A stretch of DNA of 27,848 nucleotides from Rhizophagus sp. LPA8_4_AMF (Eukaryota; Glomeromycota; Glomeromycetes; Glomerales; Glomeraceae), in the NCBI GenBank assembly GCA_021464525.1, contig JADRCO010000709.1:1-27848 (forward strand), in the 5' to 3' direction. Position 1 is the stretch's first letter. Each line of letters begins with the position of its first letter. Below, piece after piece: positions 8,724 to 20,000 of this stretch. The notes under the pieces are model-generated. The model had not been told where the DNA came from. It did no database searches and saw only the letters and a list, made by a program, of their open reading frames with translations. A program made the translations under genes and the position numbers.

Positions 8724-9547
8724 GCTGGCGAGGCAATAGACCTATTGGAAGAGGAGGAAAAAAAAAAATCAAAAATTTGGTTTTTATGTCACATGGCGGA
8801 TCTATTGATTAGTCATGACCCATAAATTTTGCCGATGTTTATGACGTTTAATAATCACGTGATTTTAAAATCATTTCTAATATAGTATAAACCGCTCAAC
8901 ACAATGTTACATAAACCAAATTTAGCGACACCTGCTTGAATAATGCTCAAATCAAGATGAATGGAATTTATCGCAATGTGTGTTGTGAAGATAATACGTT
9001 CGTCCCCCTATTTTTTATTTTTATTTTTTTTTATTTATTTATTTCAAGTGGTTAAAAATAATAAGTCTTCGTTTTTTTATCTCAATAATTTTGTTGATAA
9101 TCAAATATAGAAATTGTACAAACTACTGAACCGTATAAATTCCCGTAATTCATGTGACTATGTGAACATGTGAACAATGTCAAGAATGGAAATTCATTTG
9201 GTAATTTCATTATCAATTTGTGTTTTCGTGTGTCATTGTTAAAAATAATTTATATAATTTATGTATTGAAGCATATTGAAGCATCCATTTATAAAAAGGA
9301 AATTTTTTATCCATGTACTTGTATAATTATGATCGACATCACGTCTTGTGCACCATAAGTAAAGTTTTGACGGCTGTTTCTCTTTTTTTTTTCTTCCCTT
9401 TAACAAAGATCGCGACCACTATAGAATTTTTTCTTTCATATAACTTCAAACGTCTTAATAAAGGTTAATAAAGCGAATAGGCGTATATTGATAAATACCA
9501 TTGCAATACCTATAGACTTTACTCTCCGGCCTAATTACTTTAAAAAT
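8724..9547. promoter_or_regulatory. Divergent promoter region of RPL5 and the sirtuin gene
   Basis: 824 bp between two divergent starts. A 22-nt purine run at 8747-8768 (pyrimidine on the RPL5 strand) marks the likely RPL5 transcription start. A perfect 12-bp palindrome AATCACGTGATT centred on an E-box lies at 8853-8864, with a CRE-like TGACGTTT just before it at 8842-8849. The part nearer the sirtuin is T-rich. A 62-codon open frame at 9170-9358 has no coding character. Confidence 0.5.
8853..8864. promoter_or_regulatory. Palindromic CACGTG E-box
   Basis: AATCACGTGATT is its own reverse complement over 12 bp and lies about 130 bp upstream of the RPL5 start codon. CACGTG is bound by bHLH proteins such as Cbf1, Pho4 and USF types. 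Function here is inferred from sequence and position only. Confidence 0.5.
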
Positions 9548-11202
9548 ATGGAGAAATTGATTTTAAACCAGCAGAATAGACCGCGGTTACTAGAAATTAT
9601 ACAGTACATCAAAAGTGCAAAAAACATCGTTGTGATCGTGGGAGCCGGAATAAGCGTGTCAGGCGGTATACCTGTAAGTAAATTTAATTCAGCACGAGTT
9701 ATTTTAGAAAGGATAAAAAGCTTTTAGAGAGATATAACGCGCTTTAGAACATAAAACTAAAGGCTGCCTGTTTTTGGTATAATTATAATTTTGAATTAAC
9801 TTATGTTAGGACTTCCGGTCCCCCGATGGCCTGTTTGCTGAGATAATGAAACAGTATCCCGGTGTCTTCTCTTCGGGTCGCGATTTATTCGATTTGTCTA
9901 GGATTTTTATATCTTCAAGGTCATTAACGACGTTTTATAAATTTATGGCTTTGCTAAAACAACAAGTCATTAGTGCAAGAGTAACGGCTACACATCACCA
10001 TTTTGCAAAGCTAAATAATATTAATAAGCTTTTGCGAGTATATTCGCAAAACGTTGACAATTTGGAGGAACGTGCTGGACTCACCATAAATGATTGTAAT
10101 AATATACGGTCTTCCGATCGTATTGTAAAATTACATGGTGAAATTGATAACGTATGGTGTAATATATGTCATAAAACTTTCCCATTTTCGTCGGATGTTA
10201 TTAATGCATTTAAAGAAGGAACCCCCCCAGAATGTCAATATTGTATGGAACAAGGTGAGTATCACGATTGTTTGAGATTTAAATTATGCTATTGAAAATT
10301 TTTTTAAAGTAAATTTATTTATAGCGGAGAAGGCAAAAATATCCGGGAAAAGAGTTCGAAATCCCAGAAGTCCAATGCTTCCAAGACCAAATATATTACT
10401 GTACAATGATTTTGAAAGGACAGTTGGAGAAGAAATTGGTCGGGTCGCTTATCATGATCAACGTAAAGCTGACTGCCTATTAATAATGGGAACGTCACTT
10501 AAAGTTTCCGGATGTAAAAGTTTAGTCAAAGACTTTTCTAAAGCGGTCCACAACAGAGGCGGAAAAGTGATATTCATTAATACGACTGAAGTGGCGACAA
10601 ATAACTGGGAAGGTGTTATAGACGTTCATATTCAAGGAGCGTCCGACGATTGGGCCGAACTCGTTGAGGCCGAGCTCGAAAAAGAGCCAGCAAACAAGAA
10701 AAGAAAACGATCATGCAAAGATAACGGACAGAAAATAAAAGAGGGAAAGCTAAAAAAACTTGCCAATAAAGACGATAAGGTTGTAGGAATTAGGCAAGGG
10801 CAGCCAACCCTTCAATTTAAAAAACGAAGTAAGCTTCAAGGTATTAATTTTTGATATATAAATATGCTAATGATAGATTTATAAGTTCTAATTTTCGAAA
10901 AACTAAATTAAAAGGTAAAACAAAGAGGTCCAGAGGTCGAGAAGCAGACGATAATGAAGAGGAGCGGAAAATTACCAGAAAACGACACAAATCCGCTGAC
11001 AGTGACGATAAAGTTGCGGTAACGAGCAAAGTGAGCCGGAATTCGGGAAGACGTATTAAAACACAAGGTAAGATTTATATCTAATATGATGGTTATATTA
11101 AATGGCTGTGCTGAATTTAAACAAGTTTTTTATTACATTTGTTTTTATATATATATATTTTTTTAAAAAAAAATCACTTTAGAAAATAAGCGAAGACATT
11201 AA
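9548..11202 (+). CDS. hst4: Sirtuin NAD-dependent deacetylase, Hst3/Hst4 type
   Basis: Five exons: 9548-9673, 9810-10254, 10325-10840, 10915-11067 and 11183-11202 (1260 nt, 419 residues). The Sir2 core has GAGIS at residues 32-36, SQNVDNLE at 121-128 with the catalytic HG at 151-152, a zinc site C159-x2-C162 ... C184-x2-C187, and GTSLKV at 246-251. LPRPNILLYNDFERTVGEEI and GGKVIFINTTEVATNNWEG match the Hst3/Hst4 branch, whose members remove acetyl from histone H3 Lys56 in the nucleus after replication. That branch call is from memory. The last 120 residues are highly basic, with KKRKR and RKRHK clusters likely to be nuclear localisation signals. The start at 9548 is the first ATG in frame; upstream in-frame codons lack ATG. 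Introns 3 and 4 are less certain: without the third splice the protein would stop at 10854, and without the fourth at 11082. Confidence 0.9.
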
Positions 11203-11231
11203 GAACGTTAGAAATTTCACCCTTTATGATA

Positions 11232-11387
11232 GGGACATTGTAATTTATAATGTCGCTAATACCATCTTAGTATATAATGTTTGAACAATCAAATAGGATA
11301 TTACAATAATATAATGTTGATAGAGATAATTGTTATATAATTTTGAGAAAGTCAAAAGTATAGTAATATTAATAGTATAATGTCCCC
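11232..11387. mobile_element. Short MITE-like element with TAGGGACATT ends
   Basis: The left end reads TA-GGGACATTGTAA and the right end, reverse-complemented, reads TA-GGGGACATTATA. These are imperfect inverted repeats about 155 bp apart, flanked by TA on both sides. Inside and at the end, TATAATGT occurs four times in the same direction (11246, 11273, 11310, 11376), with an inverted ACATTATA just outside at 11413-11420. No coding capacity. A TA target duplication would fit the Tc1/mariner superfamily, but two bases are weak evidence in AT-rich DNA. Confidence 0.4.
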
Positions 11388-11847
11388 TAAGCTAAATTGA
11401 TATAAATTAAGGACATTATATTTATATAAGAATAATTTCATGTTGCATAAAATAGAAAGTAGATTAAAATTAATGTGTAAATAATAGTTGTGACGGTTCT
11501 GGAAACCAGCACACAAAAAGTAGAAAGTAGAAAACTAGAAAAGCTGTAATAAAGCTTAGAAAATTAATCGATTTATCATAATAAATACTTTTTTTAGTTA
11601 AACATATTCGATTATTTGTAAAATAATATATTGTTTTTTGTATTTTTCCACGTAATTTACATGTATTTATTCGAAAGATCATCAATGTATTTTGACAATC
11701 TTCGGATTATATCGTGCACATAACATCGAATGACAACAAATTCCGATGAAATTTGCTGCGGGTATGTAACATTTTTCAAAATGGACGTCATCAAATATGT
11801 TTCAAAAAATTGCTATTTTTGGTTACTGGCTTAAAGCTAGATAGGCA

Positions 11848-11981
11848 TATAAATATACCTTGTGATGAACATTCAGCAAATCACAAGAGTAACTGATTGT
11901 TGACGCCCTTCATTCCCATCTACCACTCATTCTCGTTTGACCTCTCCACTTCTTATTGGACTAGAAACCACCAATACCAAT
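11848..11981 (+). promoter_or_regulatory. Probable NF-YA promoter: TATA element and CCAAT cluster
   Basis: TATAAATA at 11848-11855 lies about 370 bp before the NF-YA start codon. Downstream are ATTGG at 11955-11959 and CCAAT at 11971-11975 and 11977-11981. CCAAT is the core bound by the NF-Y complex, so the gene may bind its own regulator. The transcription start is not known, and the boxes may lie within the 5' untranslated region. Confidence 0.4.
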
Positions 11982-12226
11982 ACAAGCAGGTAAACTAAAG
12001 GCTGTTCACTAGCCAGGAACTTGAACTTCCCAATTTCGCTGAACTTTCGTTTATTCGGAGTTTACAAAAACTCTCTATCAAAGTTCAATACTTTATCTTT
12101 ACTAATATATATTTATTTTCATAACTTTAAAAAACATGTTTCAGAACAAATTCATCCTACTTTTCAATCATCCTTCTTTTGTGTAAAAACATATTCTTTG
12201 CGAAATCACAGTTTATTCTAATACAA

Positions 12227-13193
12227 ATGGATATTAAAGAACAACAGCCCGAAACTACTGAAGAACAAAGAGTTGCGGTGGAGGCTCAATCAAATGGCCA
12301 ACCACAAGAAACCGACCAACAACAAGACCAGCAGCAACACACAAGATATGATATTGCGTACGCTAATCTAACTCCCCCTAACCAAACTGTAGTTGTTGAT
12401 CCAGTAAGTTTAATATTTCCTTAAAACGAGAATACGAACTGAAAATTAAATTTATATTCACTTGATTTTTTTTGTTAGTCTCTCCAAACTGATCCAACGA
12501 AATCATCTGGGTCTTTTGGCGCAGTTAATTATCATCCACCATATAGTTTGGTAAAATAAACATTTTTAAATTTAATACGTTTGATATAATATCATGCAAA
12601 CAATTTAGTTTGAACTTTCCATTCAATATTTAGATTATGAGTCCAAGCCCTCATCAGTACGTTATTGGTACTTCCAGTACTCCCCCTGCAGCAACATCGG
12701 GAATGGATGAACAGGAAGAACCTCTTTATGTAAATGCTAAACAGGTAATGAAAATATTCTATTATAAAGATTTTTAAAATATCCATATTTAAATTTTATT
12801 TATCAAATAGTACCACAGAATTTTGAAACGTCGAGCTGCTAGGGCAAAACTTGAAGCTGAAAATAAGATACAGAGGGGGCGAAAGGTTCGTCATATCTTT
12901 ACTATCGTTAAAATTTCATCAAATCAATCAAATGTCATTAAACAATTAACATACGTATGTTTTATATATAGAAATACCTCCATGAATCTCGTCATAAACA
13001 TGCCATGCGACGACCTCGTGGACCAGGTGGTCGCTTTCTCACTGCGGCTGAAATTGCTGAATTAGACCGACAGAAAAAGGAAGAATCGTCTTCTCAATCA
13101 CAAGACACTCAACAGCAAAACGGTTCTGGAGAATCTTTGAATCAAATCATTTCGACAGTAGAGAACGGTATCAAACAAGAAGTTCACAAATGA
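12227..13193 (+). CDS. HAP2: CCAAT-binding factor subunit NF-YA (HAP2)
   Basis: Five exons: 12227-12403, 12479-12550, 12634-12744, 12811-12885 and 12972-13193 (657 nt, 218 residues). NF-YA gives the sequence-specific DNA contact of the heterotrimeric CCAAT-binding complex with the histone-fold subunits HAP3 and HAP5. The NF-Y-interaction helix is EEPLYVNAKQYHRILKRRAA and onward (from about residue 109), and the DNA-binding part is KYLHESRHKHAMRRPRGPGG at 146-165, both nearly invariant in the family. The linker IQRGRK joins them with the length seen in human NF-YA. The N-terminus is Gln-rich, as in activation domains. The tail is Gln/Ser-rich. The donor of intron 4 (GTTCGT) is weak, but the protein alignment needs exactly this junction. 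The start is the first ATG in frame. Confidence 0.96.
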
Positions 13194-13685
13194 GAAAATA
13201 CTGAAATAAGTCGTATTCTCTCTTTCCTTCACTTATACTGTTAAAGTTAAAATTATTATTCTTTTTTTTAATTATCTAGAGAGAGTTTAAAATTTTTTTT
13301 TCTCATATTTTATTTCCTTTTTTTTGGAGTGGGCGGAATTTCAGACATTTTTTTTTTTGTTTCAAATACAACTTCATTTATATAGACTTTTTAATACTAG
13401 TGATTAGTTACTTATTATAATACGAAGTTCTTTTAAATGTTTATTGAACTGACAATAATTGAATTATTTTTCGGTTCCGAGTTTTATACGTTTATAATAA
13501 CGGATTCTTTTTAATAAAATAATCTCAATTTGAATTAAAAATATTATTATTGATTTCCACAGCATTATGTAATTATAACAAGTTCGGTTTTTTATTTTTT
13601 TCGATAATATTTTACACTGAAAAATTTCTATCTAACAAAAGGGGTATAAAAAAGTAAAAAGCGATAAATGTCTATTTATTATCAT
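13194..13685. other. Intergenic between convergent NF-YA and VTC4
   Basis: 492 bp of AT-rich DNA holding both 3' untranslated regions. T-rich runs occur at 13263-13271, 13293-13300 and 13350-13359. No gene, RNA or repeat recognised. Confidence 0.6.
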
Positions 13686-16280
13686 TTATATATTTTGCAT
13701 ATTAAACACAAATGGTTTTGAATGTTCTGAATAAAATGAGGAAGTATCAACATTATTATATGTATTGATATCATTGTTGAGGTCTTCGCTACCTTCAACC
13801 TTCGTAGGATTATACTTTAAATAGAAATTAAGCCCTATAGCAAGAACTAGTGAAATACAAACCAATGGAGGTGCAAGGACATCATCTAATATAAATACAT
13901 TATTATAATTGTTATTATTGTTATTATTATTAATGAACAGAATTGAACATAAAATTAAAACTTACCATAAGGACCAGGTTCTCTATTATTGATCATTGTA
14001 AGTCTCTTATTATATTTTATTAATGAATATATAAGCGCAACGATACTAATAATTGCGTAAATAAATCCACACATGTATCCAACTCTATCATCACCACTAG
14101 TATTAAATAATGCCAAAGAAAATGTGCCCAATAATACACTAAATCTCATCCAGTGGAAAAAGGTTCTCTCGTTGGCAAAGAAAACTTTTGGTTCCACACG
14201 TACGGGCGTAATAATCTTACGCGGTATACTAACATTTGGTGGCAAAATAACTTCTTCGGGTCCTGAACGTTTTTTTCGTTGAAACATTTTACGAATAGTT
14301 TTAACACCCATCGGTCTTTGTTGTTCGTCCTCTTCCTCCTCTTCCTCTTCTTCGAGTAAAGAAGCATTTTCGTTACCTCTTGCTTCTTCAATATTATAGT
14401 CAACGGCTTTGCCTTTGTTTTTCCTGTCTCTTCTACCACCCACAACTTCGACGTTAATAATGTTTTTTCCTGACATGGTACGCTTTGAACGTGCTACGTG
14501 TGCAGAAGAAGTGGATGATTCAGGATAATCCTCCTCTTCCTCTTGTAATTGACGAGTATTCGGTGGTTTTAATATATCTTTATCGATATTTGGCAACTAT
14601 ATATAAAATATATAAAATAAAATTAAGTTAAAGCAATCAATATAGAATGAACAAAATATACAATTAAATTTACGTACCCAATATGGAAGAGAAGGTGCAT
14701 GGGAAGTAAACAGTGTGGCAACTCCGTGAACATATTTCGAAAATTGAGGAGCTTCTTCAACTAAATGACTACTAACTAATTCTTTAACCCAAGCTGGCTC
14801 CTGTTCTCCTTCATCTAACTTGAGTTTGACTTCCAATACGGCGAAAGGAAATTTAACACAATCAGATGATGGTAATTTACTAAACATATCGCCATCAATA
14901 TCATTGCGACGCCACTCATCCTCTCCACGACGGCGTGTATTGTCATAATTATCCTCGCGAACCATATAAAAATCAGTATCGAGTGATATTCTGACATGTT
15001 GATCGCCAGGAATTTGAAATGCCATACGGCTATAATAAGTACGAAGAACAGGCGACAAGTTCTTTTCCTTAATGATATCTTGTATATCTTTGATTAGTTT
15101 TTGAAATTGTTGAATATCTTCATCTGTTTTTGAAGGATCTTCTCTCATTTTATTGATCGCTTTATCCATTGCATATTCTCCTTTTAAGAATGCATTAACA
15201 TGCTTCTCTTTTATCACGAATCTATCCTTGACTTCATCTTCTCCTTGTTCACGTATTTTTCTTTCTATAAAGATGTCTTTGGTGTTCTTTTTATTACCAT
15301 ACCATCGTAACCTTATAATTTGATCGCCAGGTTTACGATCAACTTTATCTTGATAAAGTTCGAACACTTCATTATCGAAATATATAGAAGTAATCGAAGA
15401 ATCGGTACCAGGTTTATAAACCAAAACGGGAAGATGACGAAGAATAGAAGTTTTAACTTCCATTATATTGTCTTGATGCACCCAATATTTATTCGTTTGA
15501 ATTAAGGCTCTCTCTTCGGATGTAGAAGGCTTCCATGATGACGACAAAGCTGAAAAATTAGGGGTGGATGGTCGTACATCGGATTGATCACCTAAACCTT
15601 GATGAACAATGTGATACAACCTGGAAAGTTGAACAATTATTGGCTCAAAGGTTTCTTTATAGAATGGGCACGCGTTCAAGCGGACGCTGAACATAGCACG
15701 CAGATTGTAACTTGTACGTCTAGAAATAAAAATAAATAAAATTCGTTAGACTCGTAAGCGAATTAAATTAAATTTAAAAATAATAGTTTTTTTCGCTACC
15801 TATCGTGCTTTTTAATAATTTTCATTATGCCCGTATAATTTAAACGGGCGTATTTTGCGAGCTCATTCAGCTCCTCGGTGATGTCATTAATTTCTCGTTC
15901 AACTTCGGCATATCTATCTGGCACGTTCATAGAAGGGACATTGCTTATAGATGCAACGGCATTTTCACAATGTTGAACGCGACCTTTGATTTCTTCATAT
16001 TTCGAGTTTTGGAAAGCATAAATCTAACAGAATAAGTAGTATAGAGAAAAAATTGTCAATGAATTAATAATTAGCCATTGATATATATAAATGCTTTCTA
16101 ATGCCCGACCTTTTCCAATTCTTTGTCCAACTTCTCGACAAATTCACTCTCATCCTTTTCCGTATATCCTCCTTCCTTTTTCTCCCCCCGTTTGAGATGT
16201 TTTTTTAAACCGTCATAATCAAGATAATATTCATTCCATTCACCGTAGAGGGCCGCTCGAAGCTGACTACCGAATTTCAT
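13686..16280 (-). CDS. VTC4: VTC4, polyphosphate polymerase of the vacuolar transporter chaperone complex
   Basis: Five exons: 16280-16110, 16023-15800, 15719-14678, 14596-13966 and 13885-13686 (2268 nt, 755 residues). VTC4 makes polyphosphate from ATP and threads it into the vacuole. An N-terminal SPX domain (MKFGSQLRAALYGEWNEYYL to about residue 165, with KIIKKHDRRTSYNLRA for inositol-pyrophosphate binding) senses phosphate status. The catalytic tunnel domain follows: KYWVHQDNIMEVKTSILRHL at about 209-228, IIRLRWYG with Arg268 and Arg270, and FIERK at about 282-286. Then comes an acidic linker (eight Glu in a row near residue 565), and a C-terminal DUF202-like membrane domain with three helices at about 630-645, 655-675 and 696-712. 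VTC4 fits better than VTC2/3 because the core retains the basic and acidic active-site residues. The intron 1 donor (GTCGGG) is unusual. In mycorrhizal fungi polyphosphate carries phosphate to the plant (known biology; organism inferred). Confidence 0.93.
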
Positions 16281-17042
16281 GATTTACCAACTGAATTTTT
16301 AAAAAAAATTTAAAGACGGAAACAGCGTGCAAATTCTATTTATAAATATTTTTTTTTAGTAAATAAAATAAAATCTTATCAGAATATATACGAACAGCTT
16401 CCGAATGAATTAAAAATTAATACGCCAAAACCTTTATACTATTTTATATCGACTTATGATGTCGTCGTACAATTGAATTTAACCCACAGTTTATTCATTT
16501 ATAACGCTCGTGAAATCAAAATTTTTACGCCTATTTCAGCCTAAACGTTATATGGTGGAATAATCTTACTTCCGATCCAAAAAAAGATTAATCGTTATTA
16601 TAAAATAATCTTAAATTATAATAAATAATTCACAAAAAAAAAACATTTGGGAAAGATGAAAGCAACGTCAATTTACCATCCATGATCATTATCAACTACA
16701 AACCAACCCTTCAAATAATTTTTTTTTTTTTTCGTTCATAATTATGTAAAAAAATAAAAAATAAAAAATAAAATAAAATAAAATAAAAATAATATAATCT
16801 GTACCAAGAATAACAGTTATAATAAAATAAAGAAATAATATATAAAGATGATATAGATATAAAAAAAAAATACAATCTACAAAGAAATTATACATTTAAA
16901 ATTATATTTTACAGAAGTAAAGCAGGAAGAAATAAGAATTTGTTTTTCAAAAATGCGCGAATCCTATGCGAAATTTATCTCATTATTTCCTTTGGCTCTA
17001 TTCTGTTAGGTTTATTTATTTTTTTTTTCTTTTATATTTGGA
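16281..17042. other. Intergenic: VTC4 promoter and 3' flank of the DUF2433 gene
   Basis: 762 bp of AT-rich DNA. The part next to VTC4 should hold its promoter; I see no CACGTG or CACGTT phosphate-response box. The other part contains an (AAAAT)n tract. Short open frames at 16692-16895 and 16940-17200 are low-complexity or antisense shadows. Confidence 0.55.
16748..16790. repeat. (AAAAT)n simple repeat
   Basis: A run of AAAAAT then AAAAT units, about 43 bp, in the spacer downstream of the DUF2433-RRM gene. A simple microsatellite with no evident function. Confidence 0.85.
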
Positions 17043-20000
17043 TTATTGACCATTTTGCATATTGCCACCGTTATTATTATGAGAATTATTTCCATGGCCA
17101 CCACGGTACCCTCTATAATTATTCCCATAACCTCCACGACCACGACCACGCCCACGCCCACGAGCTGATCGATCATATGGTCGATCGTCAACTTTATTAA
17201 TCTTTATTGGTTGTTGTCCAAATGTCTTTTTGTCAAATAAAGGTTATAAAAAAATTAAAAAAAAAACCCGTGATTACAAATAAATTTAAACATAAAAAAT
17301 TTTTATTAATACCTGGCCATTTAATTGGATTGCATTTTCTAGTGATGCAGCATCACCAAAATCTACATATGCAAAATTTCTCTGATTGCCCGTGTCTCGA
17401 TCATGTATCAAACGAACTTTAACAATCTAATTATGTTGAAAAAAGATATGTAAATGTGTATATTTAATGTTTTAATTTAAAAATTAAATTTAAATTAAAG
17501 CATTACCTGAAAATTATAACCTGACCGTGTGAAAAATTCTTTAATATCATCCTCGTCTACAGGCGGTGTAATGTTACCAAAATAAACAGAAAATTGGTTT
17601 TTCGAATTAACGCGACGATTATTATTATTATTATATTGATTGCGACTTTGTGGTACGGTCGTATTATTATTATTGGTGCTACTAGGACCTTCTTCGCTGT
17701 TTAAACTACTATTAGCTTGAGCTTGATTTGACTCATTCATATCTGACTGTTTCCAATTTTCTTGTTGCGTTTGTTCAGCCCAATTACTGCCACTTTCCCC
17801 ATTCCCATTTGCTTGATTAACATTATTTTCTGAAACAGTGGTATTGGCGGTATCGTTATTGCTATTAGTTGTAGCTATAGTATCTGTCTGGCTGCTACTA
17901 CTAACATCACTTCCGGCAACTTTTGATGGAACGTGTTTAGAGTTATCAATATTAGTGATAATTTGTTGTGATGTTGAACCTTCGTTTGGAGGAGATGATG
18001 ACCCATTACTCCATGATTTCCAATTATTAATCTCATTTGGTGATGTCGTTTGTGTTGGAGACGATGTTTGAGGAGCTAAAATAGGCGATGGTGCAGCACC
18101 TATGTGTGATTGCTGAGGAGCAAGAGCAGGAGAAGGCTGCAATTGTGATGGGGTCCTCCTAGTTTGACGATCCATGGGAGAAGGACTGGTAGGAGCACCA
18201 ATCAGAGTACCTTGTGGTGCACCAGTAATCGGATTAATCGCTGGAGCTCTACGATAAGCGAAATTGAAACCTAAATGTAATTCAAATAATTCGATTAAAG
18301 ACATCAATATTTTTGTGGTTTATAATATTTATCACTAAAAATTATCCTACAAAGTATTTTGTGTTTATGACGTTTACGACAAATGATCAATTAGAATACC
18401 TTGTGCTTTTATTTCAGCCGAGACTCTGCCTTCTTTAATATCCAACAATACCCAACCAAATGCAGCGTCCGGTAAGTTAAAATTCCACATATTTTTAAAT
18501 GTGGGTTCTTCTCTGTTAGTCGATGGAACTCTCTCTACAACAGTGAAAGCATTTTGTAAAAGAATTCTCTGAGATTCACTATACATTGATTAATAATCAG
18601 GATTTATTAACAACGTATTAAAGAAAAACATGATAATAAACTATAATCAAACATTGAATAATCCTTACTTGATACATCCTTCAACTTGATTCTTAACAGA
18701 CTGCCACATCTCATGAAAGGTTTTTCTGGAGCTTTCTAATTTAGCACAGAAATTTGCTTGATCACTTTGTACAGAAAACTCGTTATATGAAATACCGTAA
18801 CGGAAATGAAGTCCAGCAGAGATAGTAAAATCAGCCTATAAAAAAAAAAAAATATTTTTAAAAAATATTTTATTTGCAATATTCATTCAGTTAGTTTAAC
18901 AAATCTTACACGTAAAACAACAGATAACTGTGCCAAGAGCCCTTCACGACCGGGACTACCATGTGTGACAAGAACCCTTGTTTCGGTTTGATCGTATACC
19001 TGAATTTATAACGTAAGAAATAATTAAACCTTTTTTTTATGAATAAAATAGATAATGAAATATTAAATAACATTACTTACTTTTTGAGCTGTGTCAACTA
19101 ATTCACCTATCTGTAAAATAGTTGTCCACATAGTTCCATGTCCTCCGGCAATCGTTGCGCTTCCTTTTTTATAATGATTTATTAAAATAAAGTGTACATT
19201 CAAGAGTTACCCTAAAAGAAATTGTTAGATTAATAAAATTGCTTACCTTCGCCATTATCAAAAAGTTTATGATGAACTACGGCACCACCTAATCCGAATA
19301 ATCTTAAACTTACGCCACCAATATCAATTACATAAGTATTAGCTTCATCCAAAATATTTAAATTGTGCACTTTGTATTCTCCTGTCCTGAATTTCTCTAA
19401 AACGACGACATCCTCGCATGCACCCCATACTGTATATAATGGAACATCTAGTTTTTTCTTTCCGTCCCTGAATAGTGGAAATTCAGATAAAAGAGGATCA
19501 GAGGACTCAAGAATTACGTTACGTAAGTCTTGTGCGTTTGTAGAACTATCAAGAAGTTTTCTTCTTAATTGTGGACGTATGATGGTGCTATAAGTTACAA
19601 GATGCCGTAAAGTTCTAAAAATAATATTATTAGATATGAACTTTTATAGTCCCTGTACTAAAAATCGAACAAGCAAAATAAAGATCCATGCTTTAATTAC
19701 TTATCGCTAATTCTTCCAAGACTACTCTCCTCTGTAAAGGAAAAAATATTTATTTACTTATAGAATACAGTAAATTTAATGATATTTCAGATAGCGTACC
19801 ATAAAATCCGAAATCACCAGAATGAATAATAGCAATGGCACCAGTAACTTTTGCGAGTTCATTCAATTGAGAAATATTGCCTGTTAATTTAAAATTTTTA
19901 ATTAATCTTCGACATATTTTTGGACGTGTTTAAATATTGAAAACAAGTTAATCCACATCGATTGAAATTTTACTCACCTCTTACATCTGCAACACAAATA

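Larger units (their letters stand above)
11203..12226. other. Intergenic region with MITE-like element and NF-YA promoter
   Basis: About 1 kb without a gene. The left part holds a small TIR element (11232-11387). The right part holds a TATA-like TATAAATA at 11848-11855 and three CCAAT boxes at 11955-11981. A possible 5'-untranslated intron of NF-YA runs from a GTAAAC at 11990 to CAG at 12144. A 71-codon minus-strand frame at 11470-11685 is not supported as a gene. Confidence 0.55.

Noticed and set aside
9170-9358. 62-codon open frame upstream of the sirtuin
   Set aside because: Hydrophobic AT-driven composition, no splice links to the sirtuin frame, no recognisable domain.
11470-11685. 71-codon minus-strand frame
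   Set aside because: Composition reflects AT-rich spacer; no domain, no neighbouring exons.
11871-11906. GTGATGA followed by CTGA, a possible box C/D RNA
   Set aside because: Only about 30 nt lie between the boxes, with no terminal stem and no guide complementarity I could recognise; too short for a C/D snoRNA.
16692-17422. Three short frames around the 3' end of the DUF2433-RRM gene
   Set aside because: One is T-rich spacer. The others are antisense to the RGG tail and RRM exons.
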